A stretch of DNA of 64,000 nucleotides from contig JAFSRI010000003.1 of NCBI GenBank assembly GCA_017446155.1, positions 1 to 64,000 on the forward strand, read 5' to 3'. Positions 25,951 through 35,526 of the stretch are shown in pieces. A model generated the notes under the pieces. It saw only the letters and a program-made list of their open reading frames with translations, did no database searches and was not told the DNA's origin. The position numbers and the translations under genes are program-made. Source of the DNA: Clostridia bacterium (lineage in GTDB: Bacteria; Bacillota; Clostridia; Oscillospirales; CAG-272). Position 1 is the stretch's first letter; each line of letters opens with the position of its first letter.

Positions 25951-27720
25951 ATGGAACTGTTTGGCTCAAAAAGATTTTCGATAGCCGGCGAAAGGGCGTT
26001 TTTCACCGATGTGAAATTGCCGGAGATCGACACGTCGCTTGACGCGCAGCTTCTTGCTCGAGCGGACGCGGCGCTCGAATATCAGCTTACCCCTCTTACC
26101 GCCGGAATGTATATGCTTTATTATGAAAACGGCGACAGGAAAACTTTTGAAAGCGCGTTCCATGAGAGAAGATATGCCTTGCTCGACCTTGTGGCGGCGA
26201 GCGTAAGGTTCGGAAACGAAAAGTATATAAGAAAGATTATCGATATAACGTGGGCAATTCTGGAAGAAACGACGTGGGTAGTGCCGGCACATAATTCTAA
26301 TCACGCCCGTCAAGGTGAGGCGATACCGTTGCCGGATGAATTTGACGGGGAGGTTTACACGGTCGATCTGTTTTCCGCGTCCACCGCGGCGGTGCTTGCT
26401 TTGACGCTGAAATATGTCGGGGACGATATGTCGGCACTGACGAAAAACGCAGTTACAGACAGGATAAAACGAGAATTATACACGCGTATAATAAAGCCGT
26501 TTTGTCTATATGAAATGCGCTGGGAACGACAGTGGATAAACAACTGGATACCGTGGATAATATCAAACGTTTTGACGGTGGCGTTTGTTGCCGAGAGCGA
26601 CGGGGAAGTTATGAGAACGGTCGTTCGGCGCGCGATGAGTTTGCTCGATATGTTCTTTGCGACTTATGGCGAGGACGGCGGCTGTGACGAAGGCCCGACG
26701 TATTACACACAGGCGGGACAGGCGTTGTTCGACTGCTGTGAGCTGTTATATGACATCACAGGCGGCGAAATTGACGTTTTTTCAAATGCAAAGCTGAAAA
26801 AGATTTGCGAATACATCGTTCATTTCTGTATTTCGGAGAGTAACGGCAGATTTGTGAACTTTGCCGATTGCAGTCCGAGAGTGAGGCTCGACACGAGAAG
26901 CCTTGCGAGAATGGGCAGAAGATTGCAAAGCGGGCTGCTTTCGGGCTTTGCCCATCGGCTGAATGAAGCGCAGCAAAACGCGATAGTAGCGACGGCATTC
27001 AATCCGCACAGATTTATAAAAGGATTGCTCAAAGAAGAAATGTACGACACTGCCGAAAGGAAAGACGGCGACGTGGTGTATGGTGACATTGAAGTGTTCA
27101 TTTCGCGCCGCGGCAAGTTTTTTGCGGCGCTGAAGGGCGGTAACAACGGGGAAAGTCACAACCATAACGACGTGGGGAATGTGATCATTTATAAAAATGA
27201 AGAACCGGTTTTGATAGACGTCGGAACGATGGAATACGTCAAAAAGACGTTCAGCCCCGACAGATATTCGATATGGGCGATGCAATCGTCGTTCCACAAC
27301 TTGCCGGAGATAGGCGGGGTGATGGAGCACGAATGGAAAGATTATCACAGCGATGAATTCAAAAAAATAGATGACGGCAAGGCTTTTGTTAGTTATACGA
27401 ATGTATATCCTGAGGAGATCCGCCCTGAAAAATGCATAAGAACAGTTGAGGTAAGTGACGACGGTGTGACAGTGGCGGACGAGGTGAAAAGTCCATATGA
27501 CGTGGTGTTCAACTTCATGGTTTGCCGCGAGCCGCAGATAAGCGGCTGTGACGTGTCGCTGGGGCACGCCGTGCTGTCTTTTGAAGGAGCGGAAAAGATA
27601 GAGGCTGAAAAGGTGGATCTGACAATGTCACCACAGCTTATGAACGCTTGGGGAGATGACCATATTTTCCGCCTTCGCGTAACGCCCACCGGAGAGAAAC
27701 TGACGCTTAAAATCTCTTGA
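25951..27720 (+). CDS. Heparinase II/III domain protein (putative polysaccharide lyase)
   Basis: A 589-aa protein. I start at the ATG at 25951 because GAGG lies 6 bases upstream; a TTG five codons earlier has no such site. The first half is an alpha/alpha toroid with Tyr/His/Trp-rich segments, including NNWIPWI and GPTYYTQAGQALFD. The heparinase II/III beta domain starts near 375, with the hallmark ESHNHNDVGN near 401-410. Such enzymes cleave uronic-acid polysaccharides by beta-elimination. There is no signal peptide, which suggests action on imported oligosaccharides. No transporter is adjacent. The substrate is unknown. Confidence 0.83.
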   Translation: MELFGSKRFSIAGERAFFTDVKLPEIDTSLDAQLLARADAALEYQLTPLTAGMYMLYYENGDRKTFESAFHERRYALLDLVAASVRFGNEKYIRKIIDITWAILEETTWVVPAHNSNHARQGEAIPLPDEFDGEVYTVDLFSASTAAVLALTLKYVGDDMSALTKNAVTDRIKRELYTRIIKPFCLYEMRWERQWINNWIPWIISNVLTVAFVAESDGEVMRTVVRRAMSLLDMFFATYGEDGGCDEGPTYYTQAGQALFDCCELLYDITGGEIDVFSNAKLKKICEYIVHFCISESNGRFVNFADCSPRVRLDTRSLARMGRRLQSGLLSGFAHRLNEAQQNAIVATAFNPHRFIKGLLKEEMYDTAERKDGDVVYGDIEVFISRRGKFFAALKGGNNGESHNHNDVGNVIIYKNEEPVLIDVGTMEYVKKTFSPDRYSIWAMQSSFHNLPEIGGVMEHEWKDYHSDEFKKIDDGKAFVSYTNVYPEEIRPEKCIRTVEVSDDGVTVADEVKSPYDVVFNFMVCREPQISGCDVSLGHAVLSFEGAEKIEAEKVDLTMSPQLMNAWGDDHIFRLRVTPTGEKLTLKIS

Positions 27721-27872
27721 TGTAATCAGGGCTTTTGCCAATTTATACAAAAGTATATTTTTAAGTTTTTTCGTTTTATTATTTGATTTTTGCTCTTGTT
27801 GTTTATTTGATTTACAATCGAGCATAGCAGTTGAAACGTAGCAAAAACGTAAATGAGTTTTCCCCAAAAGAG

Positions 27873-27907
27873 CAAAAAATATCCCGCGGTTTTTCGCCGC
27901 GGGATAT
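27873..27907 (-). terminator. Terminator of pnp
   Basis: ATATCCCGCGG (27879-27889) pairs with CCGCGGGATAT (27897-27907). On the minus strand a T run follows. Confidence 0.9.
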
Positions 27908-27922
27908 TGCTTTTTTGTTTTA

Positions 27923-30022
27923 TCAGTTGTCTGAAACAAGTGCGTCTTTTCTTGAAAGATTGATTCTGCCCTTGTCGTCGATGCCGAGGAATTTGACGGT
28001 GACTTTGTCGCCGACGGAAACAACGTCTTCAACGTTCTCGACTCTCTTCGTGTCGAGCTTGGAGATGTGAACGAGTCCTTCTTTTCCGGGGGCGATCTCA
28101 ACGAACGCGCCTATCGGAATGATTCTTGTGACTGTGCCCGTATAGCAACAACCCTCAACAGGCTCAAAGCAGATAGCGTCGATTATGCCCTTTGCGATAT
28201 AAGCGTTTTCTTTCTTTACCGCAAGAATGTAGATCGTGCCGTCTTCTTCGATGTCGATCTTCGTTTCGGTTTCCGCCGTGATCTTCTGAATGACCTCGCC
28301 GCCTTTGCCGATAACTTCGCGAATCTTGTCGGGGTTGATCTTCATCTGGATCATCTTCGGAGCATATTCGTTTACGTCCTCGCGAGGAGCGGGGATTGCT
28401 TTAAGGATTATCTCGTCGATGATATAATCGCGGGCAACGTGAGTTCTTTCGAGTGCGCCTTTGATGATCTCCGGCGTAAGGCCGTCGATTTTAAGATCCA
28501 TCTGAATAGACGTGATGCCTTTGTGAGTTCCGGCGACTTTGAAGTCCATATCGCCGTAGAAGTCTTCAAGTCCCTGAATGTCGATCATCTCGTCCCACGA
28601 ACCGTCCTCGGCGGTGATAAGTCCGCATGAGATGCCCGCAACGGGAGCTTTTATCGGAACGCCGGCGTCCATGAGCGCGAGCGTCGAGCCGCAAACGGAG
28701 CCCTGAGACGTCGAGCCGTTTGAAGAAACGACCTCGGAAACGACGCGGATCGCATAGGGAAACTCTTCCTTCGACGGAAGAACGGGAAGGAGGGAACGCT
28801 CAGCCAAAGCGCCGTGTCCTATCTCGCGTCTGCCGGGTGAACGAAGTGCTTTTGCTTCGCCGGTGGAATAACCGGGCATATTGTAGTTGTGCATATATCT
28901 CTTTTCGGTTTCTTCATCGAGGCCGTCGAGCTGCTGAGCGTCGCTCATGGCGCCGAGGGTTACGATTGAAAGAACCTGAGTTTGACCTCTTGTGAAAAGA
29001 CCTGAACCGTGAACTCTGGGGAGAAGGCCTACTTCTGCGGCGAGGGGGCGGATCTGATCCATTCTTCTGCCGTCAACACGCTTTTTGTCAACGAGAAGCC
29101 AGCGACGAACGATCTTTTTCTGGATCTTGTAGATAAGCTCCGGAAGCTGTACGGGAAGATCGGGATATTCTTCTGAGAATTTTTCAAGGATATCGTCCTC
29201 GATCGGCTGCATTTTAGCGTCGCGAACGTTTTTGTCGTCTGTGTCGAGCGCTTCCATGACTGCCGCTTCGCAATAATCGAAGATTTTGTCGAACATGTCG
29301 TGATCAAGCTCGCACGACGGATAGTCGAATTTAGGCTTGCCGACTTCGGCGATTATCTGATTTATAAATACGAGGAGTTTCTTTATCTCTTCGTGCGCGA
29401 GCATGATTGCGTCGTACATATCTTCGTCGGATACTTCTTTCGCGCCCGCCTCAATCATTACGACTTTCTTCTCGCTTGCCGCAACGGTGAGTTCGAGCAC
29501 GCTTTCTTTTCTCTGCTCGGATGTTGGGTTGACGACGAATTTGCCGTCTACCATGCCGATAAACGCACCGCCTATCGGGCCGTTCCACGGTATATCGGAA
29601 ATGGAAAGGGCGATCGACGCGCCTATCATTGCCGTGATTTCGGGTGAGCAGTCGTGATCAACGCTCATAACCGTGAGCGTGAGCGCCACGTCGTTTCTCA
29701 AATCTTTGGGGAAGAGGGGACGGATCGGGCGGTCGATGACGCGGCTGGTGAGAATCGCCTTCTCTGACGGACGACCTTCGCGGCGGTTGAAACTGCCGGG
29801 GATTCTGCCGACGGCATAGAGCTTTTCGTCGTAGTCTACCGAAAGGGGAAGGAAGTCGATGCCGTCGCGGGGCTTCGGACTTGCCGTAGCGCACGCGAGT
29901 ATCGTTGTGTCACCGTAGTGGATCATGCAGGAACCGTTTGCGAGTCCCGCAACTTTGCCTACCTCAACTTTGAGAGGTCTGCCTGCGTATTCGTATTCGA
30001 ATACTTTGTAATTTTCAAACAT
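27923..30022 (-). CDS. pnp: Polynucleotide phosphorylase
   Basis: A 699-aa 3'-5' phosphorolytic exoribonuclease that degrades mRNA in the cytosol. It has two RNase PH-like domains, with the helical linker between, then KH (IREVIGKGGEVIQKI near 563-577) and S1 (about 625-695) domains. FNRREGRPSEKA near 79-90 and the GTHKG segment of the second core domain are conserved. GGAGG precedes the ATG. It follows rpsO, the classic bacterial arrangement, with a hairpin between them. Confidence 0.97.
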   Translation of the reverse strand: MFENYKVFEYEYAGRPLKVEVGKVAGLANGSCMIHYGDTTILACATASPKPRDGIDFLPLSVDYDEKLYAVGRIPGSFNRREGRPSEKAILTSRVIDRPIRPLFPKDLRNDVALTLTVMSVDHDCSPEITAMIGASIALSISDIPWNGPIGGAFIGMVDGKFVVNPTSEQRKESVLELTVAASEKKVVMIEAGAKEVSDEDMYDAIMLAHEEIKKLLVFINQIIAEVGKPKFDYPSCELDHDMFDKIFDYCEAAVMEALDTDDKNVRDAKMQPIEDDILEKFSEEYPDLPVQLPELIYKIQKKIVRRWLLVDKKRVDGRRMDQIRPLAAEVGLLPRVHGSGLFTRGQTQVLSIVTLGAMSDAQQLDGLDEETEKRYMHNYNMPGYSTGEAKALRSPGRREIGHGALAERSLLPVLPSKEEFPYAIRVVSEVVSSNGSTSQGSVCGSTLALMDAGVPIKAPVAGISCGLITAEDGSWDEMIDIQGLEDFYGDMDFKVAGTHKGITSIQMDLKIDGLTPEIIKGALERTHVARDYIIDEIILKAIPAPREDVNEYAPKMIQMKINPDKIREVIGKGGEVIQKITAETETKIDIEEDGTIYILAVKKENAYIAKGIIDAICFEPVEGCCYTGTVTRIIPIGAFVEIAPGKEGLVHISKLDTKRVENVEDVVSVGDKVTVKFLGIDDKGRINLSRKDALVSDN

Positions 30023-30161
30023 TTTTGCCTCCTGTTTTTTATATTTATCATCGGGGAGGGTTTTTGTTTAGCATTTAATCAAAAGCCGACAATATTCGAC
30101 GCTTGATTAACTGCTATACAAAAGCCGTGCCGCCCGACGAATTTTTACTTGGAAAATTGTC

Positions 30162-30188
30162 AAAAGGGGCGGAAAGACCGCCCCTTTT
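30162..30188 (-). terminator. Hairpin between rpsO and pnp
   Basis: AAAAGGGGCGG pairs with CCGCCCCTTTT, just after the rpsO stop. In other bacteria the rpsO-pnp spacer carries a leaky terminator and an RNase III target; the same role is plausible here. Confidence 0.8.
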
Positions 30189-30196
30189 TCGAGGAA

Positions 30197-30460
30197 TTAT
30201 TTTCTCAGACCGAGTTTTTCGATTATCGCACGATAGCGATTGATGTCCTTCTTTTGGAGATAACCGAGAAGGTTCTTTCTGTGGCCGACCATTTTGAGAA
30301 GACCGCGACGGCTGTGATGGTCGTTGTGGTTGAGTTTGAGATGCTCGTTAAGATGGTTGATTCTTTCGGTAAGAATAGCTATCTGTACTTCGGGCGAACC
30401 TGTGTCGCCTTCGTGCATCTGGTTGCTCTCGATAATCTGCTGTTTCTGTTCTTTAAGCAT
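30197..30460 (-). CDS. rpsO: 30S ribosomal protein S15
   Basis: An 87-aa ribosomal protein that binds the central domain of 16S rRNA early in assembly. The conserved [19 protein letters not shown] block (about 17-35), HHSRRGLL and the [10 protein letters not shown] motif are all present. A GAGGTG site lies 8 bases before the ATG. The leader of about 100 bases is long enough for the S15 autoregulatory structures known in other bacteria, though I cannot assign one. Confidence 0.97.
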   Translation of the reverse strand: MLKEQKQQIIESNQMHEGDTGSPEVQIAILTERINHLNEHLKLNHNDHHSRRGLLKMVGHRKNLLGYLQKKDINRYRAIIEKLGLRK

Positions 30461-30574
30461 TGTTTTTCACCTCATAAAAATATTTTCGCTTATTCCGTAA
30501 GGCGAAGCCGACGGCGGGTGAATCGTCATATCAGACCTTATATCCGTGGGCTGCGCGATCGGTCAGCACCGTGT

Positions 30575-30603
30575 ATTATATCATAAGGTTTTTTGATTGT
30601 AAA
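30575..30603 (-). promoter_or_regulatory. Promoter of rpsO-pnp
   Basis: Minus strand TTTACA (30598-30603), 17-base spacer, TATAAT (30575-30580). The leader is about 110 bases. Confidence 0.75.
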
Positions 30604-30675
30604 GAGTTTTTTGAAAAATAAATCTTGTTTTTGAGGAAAAAATAAGCACGGGAGGAGAAAATTTTGTTTTATATC

Positions 30676-30704
30676 TTGCAAAAGGGCGCGATATGGTGTA
30701 AAAT
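30676..30704 (+). promoter_or_regulatory. Promoter of fba
   Basis: TTGCAA (30676-30681), 17-base spacer, TAAAAT (30699-30704); about 64 bases before the ATG. Confidence 0.7.
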
Positions 30705-30768
30705 ACATTGTTGAAAGAATATTTGCCGACGGAAAATATTTTCAGTCGGCGGGAAAGAGGTTTTATAC

Positions 30769-31728
30769 ATGGCAATCGTATCAACTAAAGAAATGTTTGA
30801 AAAAGCGTATAAAGGCGGCTATGCCGTAGGCGCGTTCAACATAAACAACATGGAGATAATTCAGGCGATAGCCGAGGCTGCGCAGGAAACGAACTCTCCT
30901 TTCATACTTCAGGTTTCGGCAGGAGCAAGAAAATATGCAAGACCCGCGTATTTGCTCGCGCTCGCAAACGCAGCCGCACAGGACACGGGCATGGACTTTG
31001 CGCTCCATCTCGACCACGGCGCTGACTTTGACATTTGCAAATCGTGCATCGACGGCGGATTTTCTTCCGTTATGATAGACGGCTCTCACTATGGATTTGA
31101 AGAGAACATCGCTCTTACGAAAAAGGTAGTCGATTATGCTCACGCTCACGGCGTTGTCGTTGAGGGCGAGCTTGGTGTGCTTGCCGGCGTTGAAGATGAA
31201 GTTTCGGCTGAACATTCGTCATATACAAGACCCGACGAGGTAGAAGAATTCGTTACCCGCACGGGCGTCGATTCTCTCGCTATCTCGATCGGCACGTCGC
31301 ACGGTGCATATAAATTCACCGCAAAACAGTGCACAAGAAACGCTGACGGAATCCTCGTTCCACCTCCGCTCCGTTTCGACATTCTCGAAGAAGTTGCAGT
31401 AAGACTCCCCGGATTCCCGATCGTTCTTCACGGCGCTTCGTCCGTTCCGCAGGAATACGTTAAAGAAATCAACTCTCTCGGCGGCAACCTTCCGGACGCT
31501 GTCGGCATTCCGGAAGAGCAGCTCAGAAAAGCCGCAACGATGGCTGTTTGCAAGATCAACATCGACTCCGACATTCGCCTTGCAATGACAGCCGGCATCC
31601 GCCGCGTGTTCAACGAAAAACCCGAAGTGTTCGATCCTCGCGTGTATCTCTCGGTTGCAAGAGATGAAGTTAAGAAGATGGTAAAACACAAGATCGTTGA
31701 CGTTCTCGGCTCCGAGGGCAAAGCGTAA
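30769..31728 (+). CDS. fba: Class II fructose-1,6-bisphosphate aldolase
   Basis: A 319-aa zinc aldolase of glycolysis and gluconeogenesis. FALHLDHGAD (about 78-87) holds the catalytic Asp and a zinc His; the GELGVLAGVED loop (about 133-143), ISIGTSHGAYK near 172-182 and VLHGASSVP near 221-229 supply the other zinc and phosphate contacts. It is monocistronic with its own promoter and a strong terminator. Confidence 0.96.
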   Translation: MAIVSTKEMFEKAYKGGYAVGAFNINNMEIIQAIAEAAQETNSPFILQVSAGARKYARPAYLLALANAAAQDTGMDFALHLDHGADFDICKSCIDGGFSSVMIDGSHYGFEENIALTKKVVDYAHAHGVVVEGELGVLAGVEDEVSAEHSSYTRPDEVEEFVTRTGVDSLAISIGTSHGAYKFTAKQCTRNADGILVPPPLRFDILEEVAVRLPGFPIVLHGASSVPQEYVKEINSLGGNLPDAVGIPEEQLRKAATMAVCKINIDSDIRLAMTAGIRRVFNEKPEVFDPRVYLSVARDEVKKMVKHKIVDVLGSEGKA

Positions 31729-31740
31729 AAACAAAATTCA

Positions 31741-31766
31741 AACCGCGCGAAACGCGCGGTTTTTTC
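31741..31766 (+). terminator. Terminator of fba
   Basis: AACCGCGCG pairs with CGCGCGGTT, followed by a T run. Confidence 0.92.
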
Positions 31767-31768
31767 TT

Positions 31769-32059
31769 TGCCTTGTTATTTTGATATAAGAGAATAGAAA
31801 CGTTTTTCAACATTCGGAGGCGCTCGACTGGTCAAATTTCTTGCGCTGTGGGAAGCGGCAGACGCGACGATTATTTGATCGAAACGAATTTGACAATTTG
31901 AAAAAAGCGGTTATGTGTAAACAAAAAGAGCGCGGAATGCTACTTAAATTTACATTGATTGCAAACAAAAACTGCTTGAAAAAAGCGAATATATGTAATA
32001 TAATTAAAATATAAAGAAAAGTGTGTTTGCTTTTCGTAAAAAAGTTAAGGAGAAACATT
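31769..32059. other. Spacer and leader before the solute-binding protein gene
   Basis: About 290 bases with the promoter at 31976-32004. The stretch 31769-31975 shows no gene or structure I can support. Confidence 0.5.
31976..32004 (+). promoter_or_regulatory. Promoter of the 32-37 kb sugar/ADP-ribose-type cluster
   Basis: TTGAAA (31976-31981), 17-base spacer, TATAAT (31999-32004). Confidence 0.78.
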
Positions 32060-33646
32060 ATGAAGAGATTTGTTGCTGTATTATTTGCCGTTGCAATGAT
32101 TATTTCCGTTTGCTTGTTTGCCGCATCCTGCGACAGCGCAAAGCCGGCGGAAACAACAACGAGCAAAACATCTGAAACGGTGAATACCGACACAGACGTA
32201 ACAACGGCGACCGAAACGACCGCCGCGCAGACCGAAACCGAAAACAATGAATCCGGCTCAACGACTCAGGCGACGCCAGGCACGGATGACAAATATGAAA
32301 ACTGGGACGGTAAATCGAAACTGCCGGGAAAAGAAAACGTAGATTTCGGCGGAAAGACTTTCCTTATCGCCGCGAGAACCGACGAGGTATCAGGCGGATG
32401 GAACAACGGTCGTGAGATTTGGGTTGAAGCTCTGACAAACGACGCGGTAAATGACGCGGTGTTTGAGAGAAACCAGATTATGAGCAAGCTGTACAACTGT
32501 ACGATAATGGTTGACAACGGCGGTTGGGCGAACGGTATTAACGCCGATATTGCGGCCGGCGGCGGAAAATATATAGCGGGTTGCGCAGCGTATTCAAACG
32601 GCGCCAGCGGGCAGTTTTACAACGTTTTGAATTTTGACATCGACTATTCTCAATCCTGGTGGGATCAGGCATTCTTCCGTGACCTTGAATGTAACGGAAA
32701 ATTGTATATGCTTTGCGGCGATTTTGCAATGATCGCAATGAGAGCCGCATGGATAATGTTCTATAACAAGACGATCTATGACCAAAACTTGGCTGATGAG
32801 TATGACATTTATCAGCTCGTGCGCGACAAAAAGTGGACGATCGACGTTCTGCTTACGATGTGCCAGAAGGTTTTATCTGACAATGACGGCGACCAGCAGT
32901 ATACATACACCACGGGTGCAGACGCGGATGTTCTCGGACTTATGACGACGACTCACAACTACCGCGCGCTGTATTATTCTTGCGGCGAAAGATATGTTGA
33001 CAAAGACGAGAACGGCAAAATGGTAAACGCCCTGACAAAGACGGGCAGAGCGAGCGACGTTATCGACGTTATAAGAACGTTAACAACCGATGAATCGTAC
33101 CTTGAAATCGGTTATTCTTACGTTCACCGCGCAATGATGAACGGCACGACTCTGTTTGCGGGAGAGGTGCTCGGAACGCTTGAAGTCGTTACGGCACAAG
33201 AGGGATTGAGATTGGGTATTGTTCCTCAACCGCTGCTTTCGGAAGGCCACGGTGAGTATGTTCACTATGTAAACAACCAGGCGCCGTTCTATCTCATACC
33301 CACATCGTATCCCGATATGCAGGAAATAGCGGATTTCTTTACGCTTTTCGCGGCACATTCACAGAAGATAGTCCGCTCGGCGTTTGTAAACACATATAAA
33401 TATACGTATGCAAGCGACGAAGAATCAGCCGAGATGGTTGACCTTATACTCAACACAAGAATTTATGACCCGGGATACCTTTTCAATTTCGCATCCGGCT
33501 TTGATAGCATGATAACCGGCGGAACGCTCCTCGGCAGAACGGGAAGCAACGTGTTCTCGTCGGCTGCGAAGAGATATTCAAATCAAATAAACGAGTCAAT
33601 AAGCAATTATGAATCAAGAATTGCGGCAATAGACGACCCCGTTTGA
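32060..33646 (+). CDS. Extracellular solute-binding lipoprotein (family 1-like)
   Basis: A 528-aa binding protein. I start at ATG 32060, which follows AAGGAG by 7 bases and opens a lipoprotein signal peptide ending in FAASC. A Thr/Glu-rich linker of about 50 residues tethers the domain. The body carries segments typical of ABC sugar-binding proteins (GGKTFLIAAR, EIWVEALTNDAVNDAVFERN, NLADEYDIYQLV). No permease is nearby, so the partner transporter is elsewhere. It leads the cluster containing the ADP-ribosylglycohydrolase, esterase and ribokinase genes. The ligand is unknown. Confidence 0.82.
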   Translation: MKRFVAVLFAVAMIISVCLFAASCDSAKPAETTTSKTSETVNTDTDVTTATETTAAQTETENNESGSTTQATPGTDDKYENWDGKSKLPGKENVDFGGKTFLIAARTDEVSGGWNNGREIWVEALTNDAVNDAVFERNQIMSKLYNCTIMVDNGGWANGINADIAAGGGKYIAGCAAYSNGASGQFYNVLNFDIDYSQSWWDQAFFRDLECNGKLYMLCGDFAMIAMRAAWIMFYNKTIYDQNLADEYDIYQLVRDKKWTIDVLLTMCQKVLSDNDGDQQYTYTTGADADVLGLMTTTHNYRALYYSCGERYVDKDENGKMVNALTKTGRASDVIDVIRTLTTDESYLEIGYSYVHRAMMNGTTLFAGEVLGTLEVVTAQEGLRLGIVPQPLLSEGHGEYVHYVNNQAPFYLIPTSYPDMQEIADFFTLFAAHSQKIVRSAFVNTYKYTYASDEESAEMVDLILNTRIYDPGYLFNFASGFDSMITGGTLLGRTGSNVFSSAAKRYSNQINESISNYESRIAAIDDPV

Positions 33647-33662
33647 CAAATAAGGAGAAAAA

Positions 33663-35243
33663 ATGACGTTATCACAGACAATTCTGAAACTTCGCACGGA
33701 AGCGAAACTTTCTCAGGAACAGCTTGCCGATAAGCTGAAAGTTTCGCGTCAGGCGATTCAAAAATGGGAAAAAGAAACGGCAGAGCCGGAACTCAGCAAC
33801 CTTGTGCAATTATCGAAACTGTTCAATATTACACTCGATTCCCTCGTGTTCGCAAGCGATACGAGAATAGTTGAAGAGATGCCGAACGAACGCAAAATAA
33901 AGCCGATAATACAGAAAATGCACGATTGGGAAGTGTATTCATCTCAGCTCCGCACGGAATATAAGCAGAGCATGGAAGAGGGACTTGACATTGAACCGTA
34001 TAAGGAACTCTTTGACGCGGTGAGCAAAATGCCGATAGGCGAGGAAAAAGAGAAAATTGCCGACGTGCTGTTCAATATTGTACTCAACGCCCCGATGAGA
34101 AAAGATTACAAATATGAGGAGCCGTCGGACATAGATGGTATTCGCGCACTGAGAGATAAAACCATTCAGCCGAAGAAGGGTTCGATACCGGAAAACTTTA
34201 AGGATAAGGTGGCGGGCGCGTGGTATGGAAGAATTGCAGGATGTTTGCTCGGCAAGCCGGTGGAGGGTATAAAGACAACAGATCTTATTCCATTGCTCAA
34301 AATGTCGGGCAACTACCCCATGCACAGATATATTTTGACCACCGACATCACCGACGAGGTGAAGGAAACGGTAAAGTGGCGGTTTGCCGGCAGATGCTGG
34401 GCGGACGCCGTAGAGGCGATGCCCGTTGACGACGACACAAACTATACCGTGCTTTATCAGTTACTCGTTGACAAATACGGCAGGGACTTTACCCCTTACG
34501 ATTGCTCGAAAATGTGGGTGGCAAGTCAGCCGAAAGACGCATACTGCACGGCGGAAAGAGTGGCTTTCAGAAACTTTATAAACGGATATTTGCCGCCTGA
34601 ATCCGCGGTTTACAAGAACCCTTACAGAGAATGGATAGGCGCGCAGATACGCGGCGATTATTTCGGGTATATCAATCCAGGCGACGCCGAAACGGCGGCC
34701 GATATGGCATGGCGCGACGGATGCATCGCTCAGGTGAAGAACGGCATTTACGGCGAGATGATGGTGGCGGCGATGCTTGCTACGGCGGCGGTTGAAAAAG
34801 ACATAAAGAAAATCATACTCGGCGGTATATCGCAAATACCGAAAACGTCCAGACTCTACGAGCAAATCCGCTCCGTCATCGACAGCTTTGACAGCGGCAT
34901 GAGCGAAAAGGATTTCTTCGACGACCTCCATAAGAGATATGACGAGCGCGACGGTCACGATTGGTGCCATACGATTTCAAACGCAGAGATAGTTTGTGCC
35001 TGCCTTCTTTACGGCGGCGGTGATTACGGCAGATCTGTCTGTATGGCGGTGGAACAGGGATTTGACACCGACTGCAACGGCGCAACGGTAGGGTCTATTC
35101 TCGGTATGCGCGGCGGCATGAGCGCAATTTCAGACGAGTGGACGGCACCTCTTCACGGTAAACTCTGCACGTCTATATTCGGCGTCGGTGTGACGGAAAT
35201 AGACAAACTCGTTGAAAAAACAATGACGCATCTGCCGCAATAA
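33663..35243 (+). CDS. XRE-type HTH fused to ADP-ribosylglycohydrolase (DraG family)
   Basis: A 526-aa fusion. Residues 1-60 form a helix-turn-helix of the XRE class (SQEQLADKLKVSRQAIQKWE). A helical linker follows to about 180, then a DraG-like domain. Its N-terminal motif is GAWYGRIAGCLLGKPVEG (about 185-202). The metal-binding motifs are DDDTNYT (256-262) and FDTDCNGATVG (467-477), the two Asp-rich sites that hold Mg ions in ADP-ribosylhydrolases. It probably removes or cleaves an N-glycosidic ADP-ribose-like group and may sense it to control transcription. The stop of the binding-protein gene is 16 bases upstream. Confidence 0.85.
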   Translation: MTLSQTILKLRTEAKLSQEQLADKLKVSRQAIQKWEKETAEPELSNLVQLSKLFNITLDSLVFASDTRIVEEMPNERKIKPIIQKMHDWEVYSSQLRTEYKQSMEEGLDIEPYKELFDAVSKMPIGEEKEKIADVLFNIVLNAPMRKDYKYEEPSDIDGIRALRDKTIQPKKGSIPENFKDKVAGAWYGRIAGCLLGKPVEGIKTTDLIPLLKMSGNYPMHRYILTTDITDEVKETVKWRFAGRCWADAVEAMPVDDDTNYTVLYQLLVDKYGRDFTPYDCSKMWVASQPKDAYCTAERVAFRNFINGYLPPESAVYKNPYREWIGAQIRGDYFGYINPGDAETAADMAWRDGCIAQVKNGIYGEMMVAAMLATAAVEKDIKKIILGGISQIPKTSRLYEQIRSVIDSFDSGMSEKDFFDDLHKRYDERDGHDWCHTISNAEIVCACLLYGGGDYGRSVCMAVEQGFDTDCNGATVGSILGMRGGMSAISDEWTAPLHGKLCTSIFGVGVTEIDKLVEKTMTHLPQ

Positions 35244-35526
35244 TACAAGTGTATTATATTAGTCGTTGGCGTCGAAAATCCGCTTGACACAAGGGCTTTT
35301 GAAAAACAAATCACCATGATCTGCGCGGAGGTTTGACAAAGTTTGAGCGACAAACCGCAAAAACAAAATGCAAATCTTCGCGCAAATCATAAGTTGAGCA
35401 GACGGCGCAATACGAGTTTTCGCAACGGAAGAGTTTATATTGAAAAAGATATTAAATACAAACAAAACCGGCAGGGGAGATCGCATCATCCTTTGCTCAA
35501 AATGATTTTAACAGAGGAAAACAACA
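35244..35526 (+). other. Spacer within the cluster
   Basis: A 283-base gap between the glycohydrolase and esterase genes. I found no consensus promoter, terminator or supported gene in it. Confidence 0.45.

Larger units (their letters stand above)
30461..30768. other. Divergent spacer between rpsO and fba
   Basis: The 308 bases hold the rpsO leader and promoter (30575-30603) and the fba promoter (30676-30704). No gene is seen. Confidence 0.6.
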
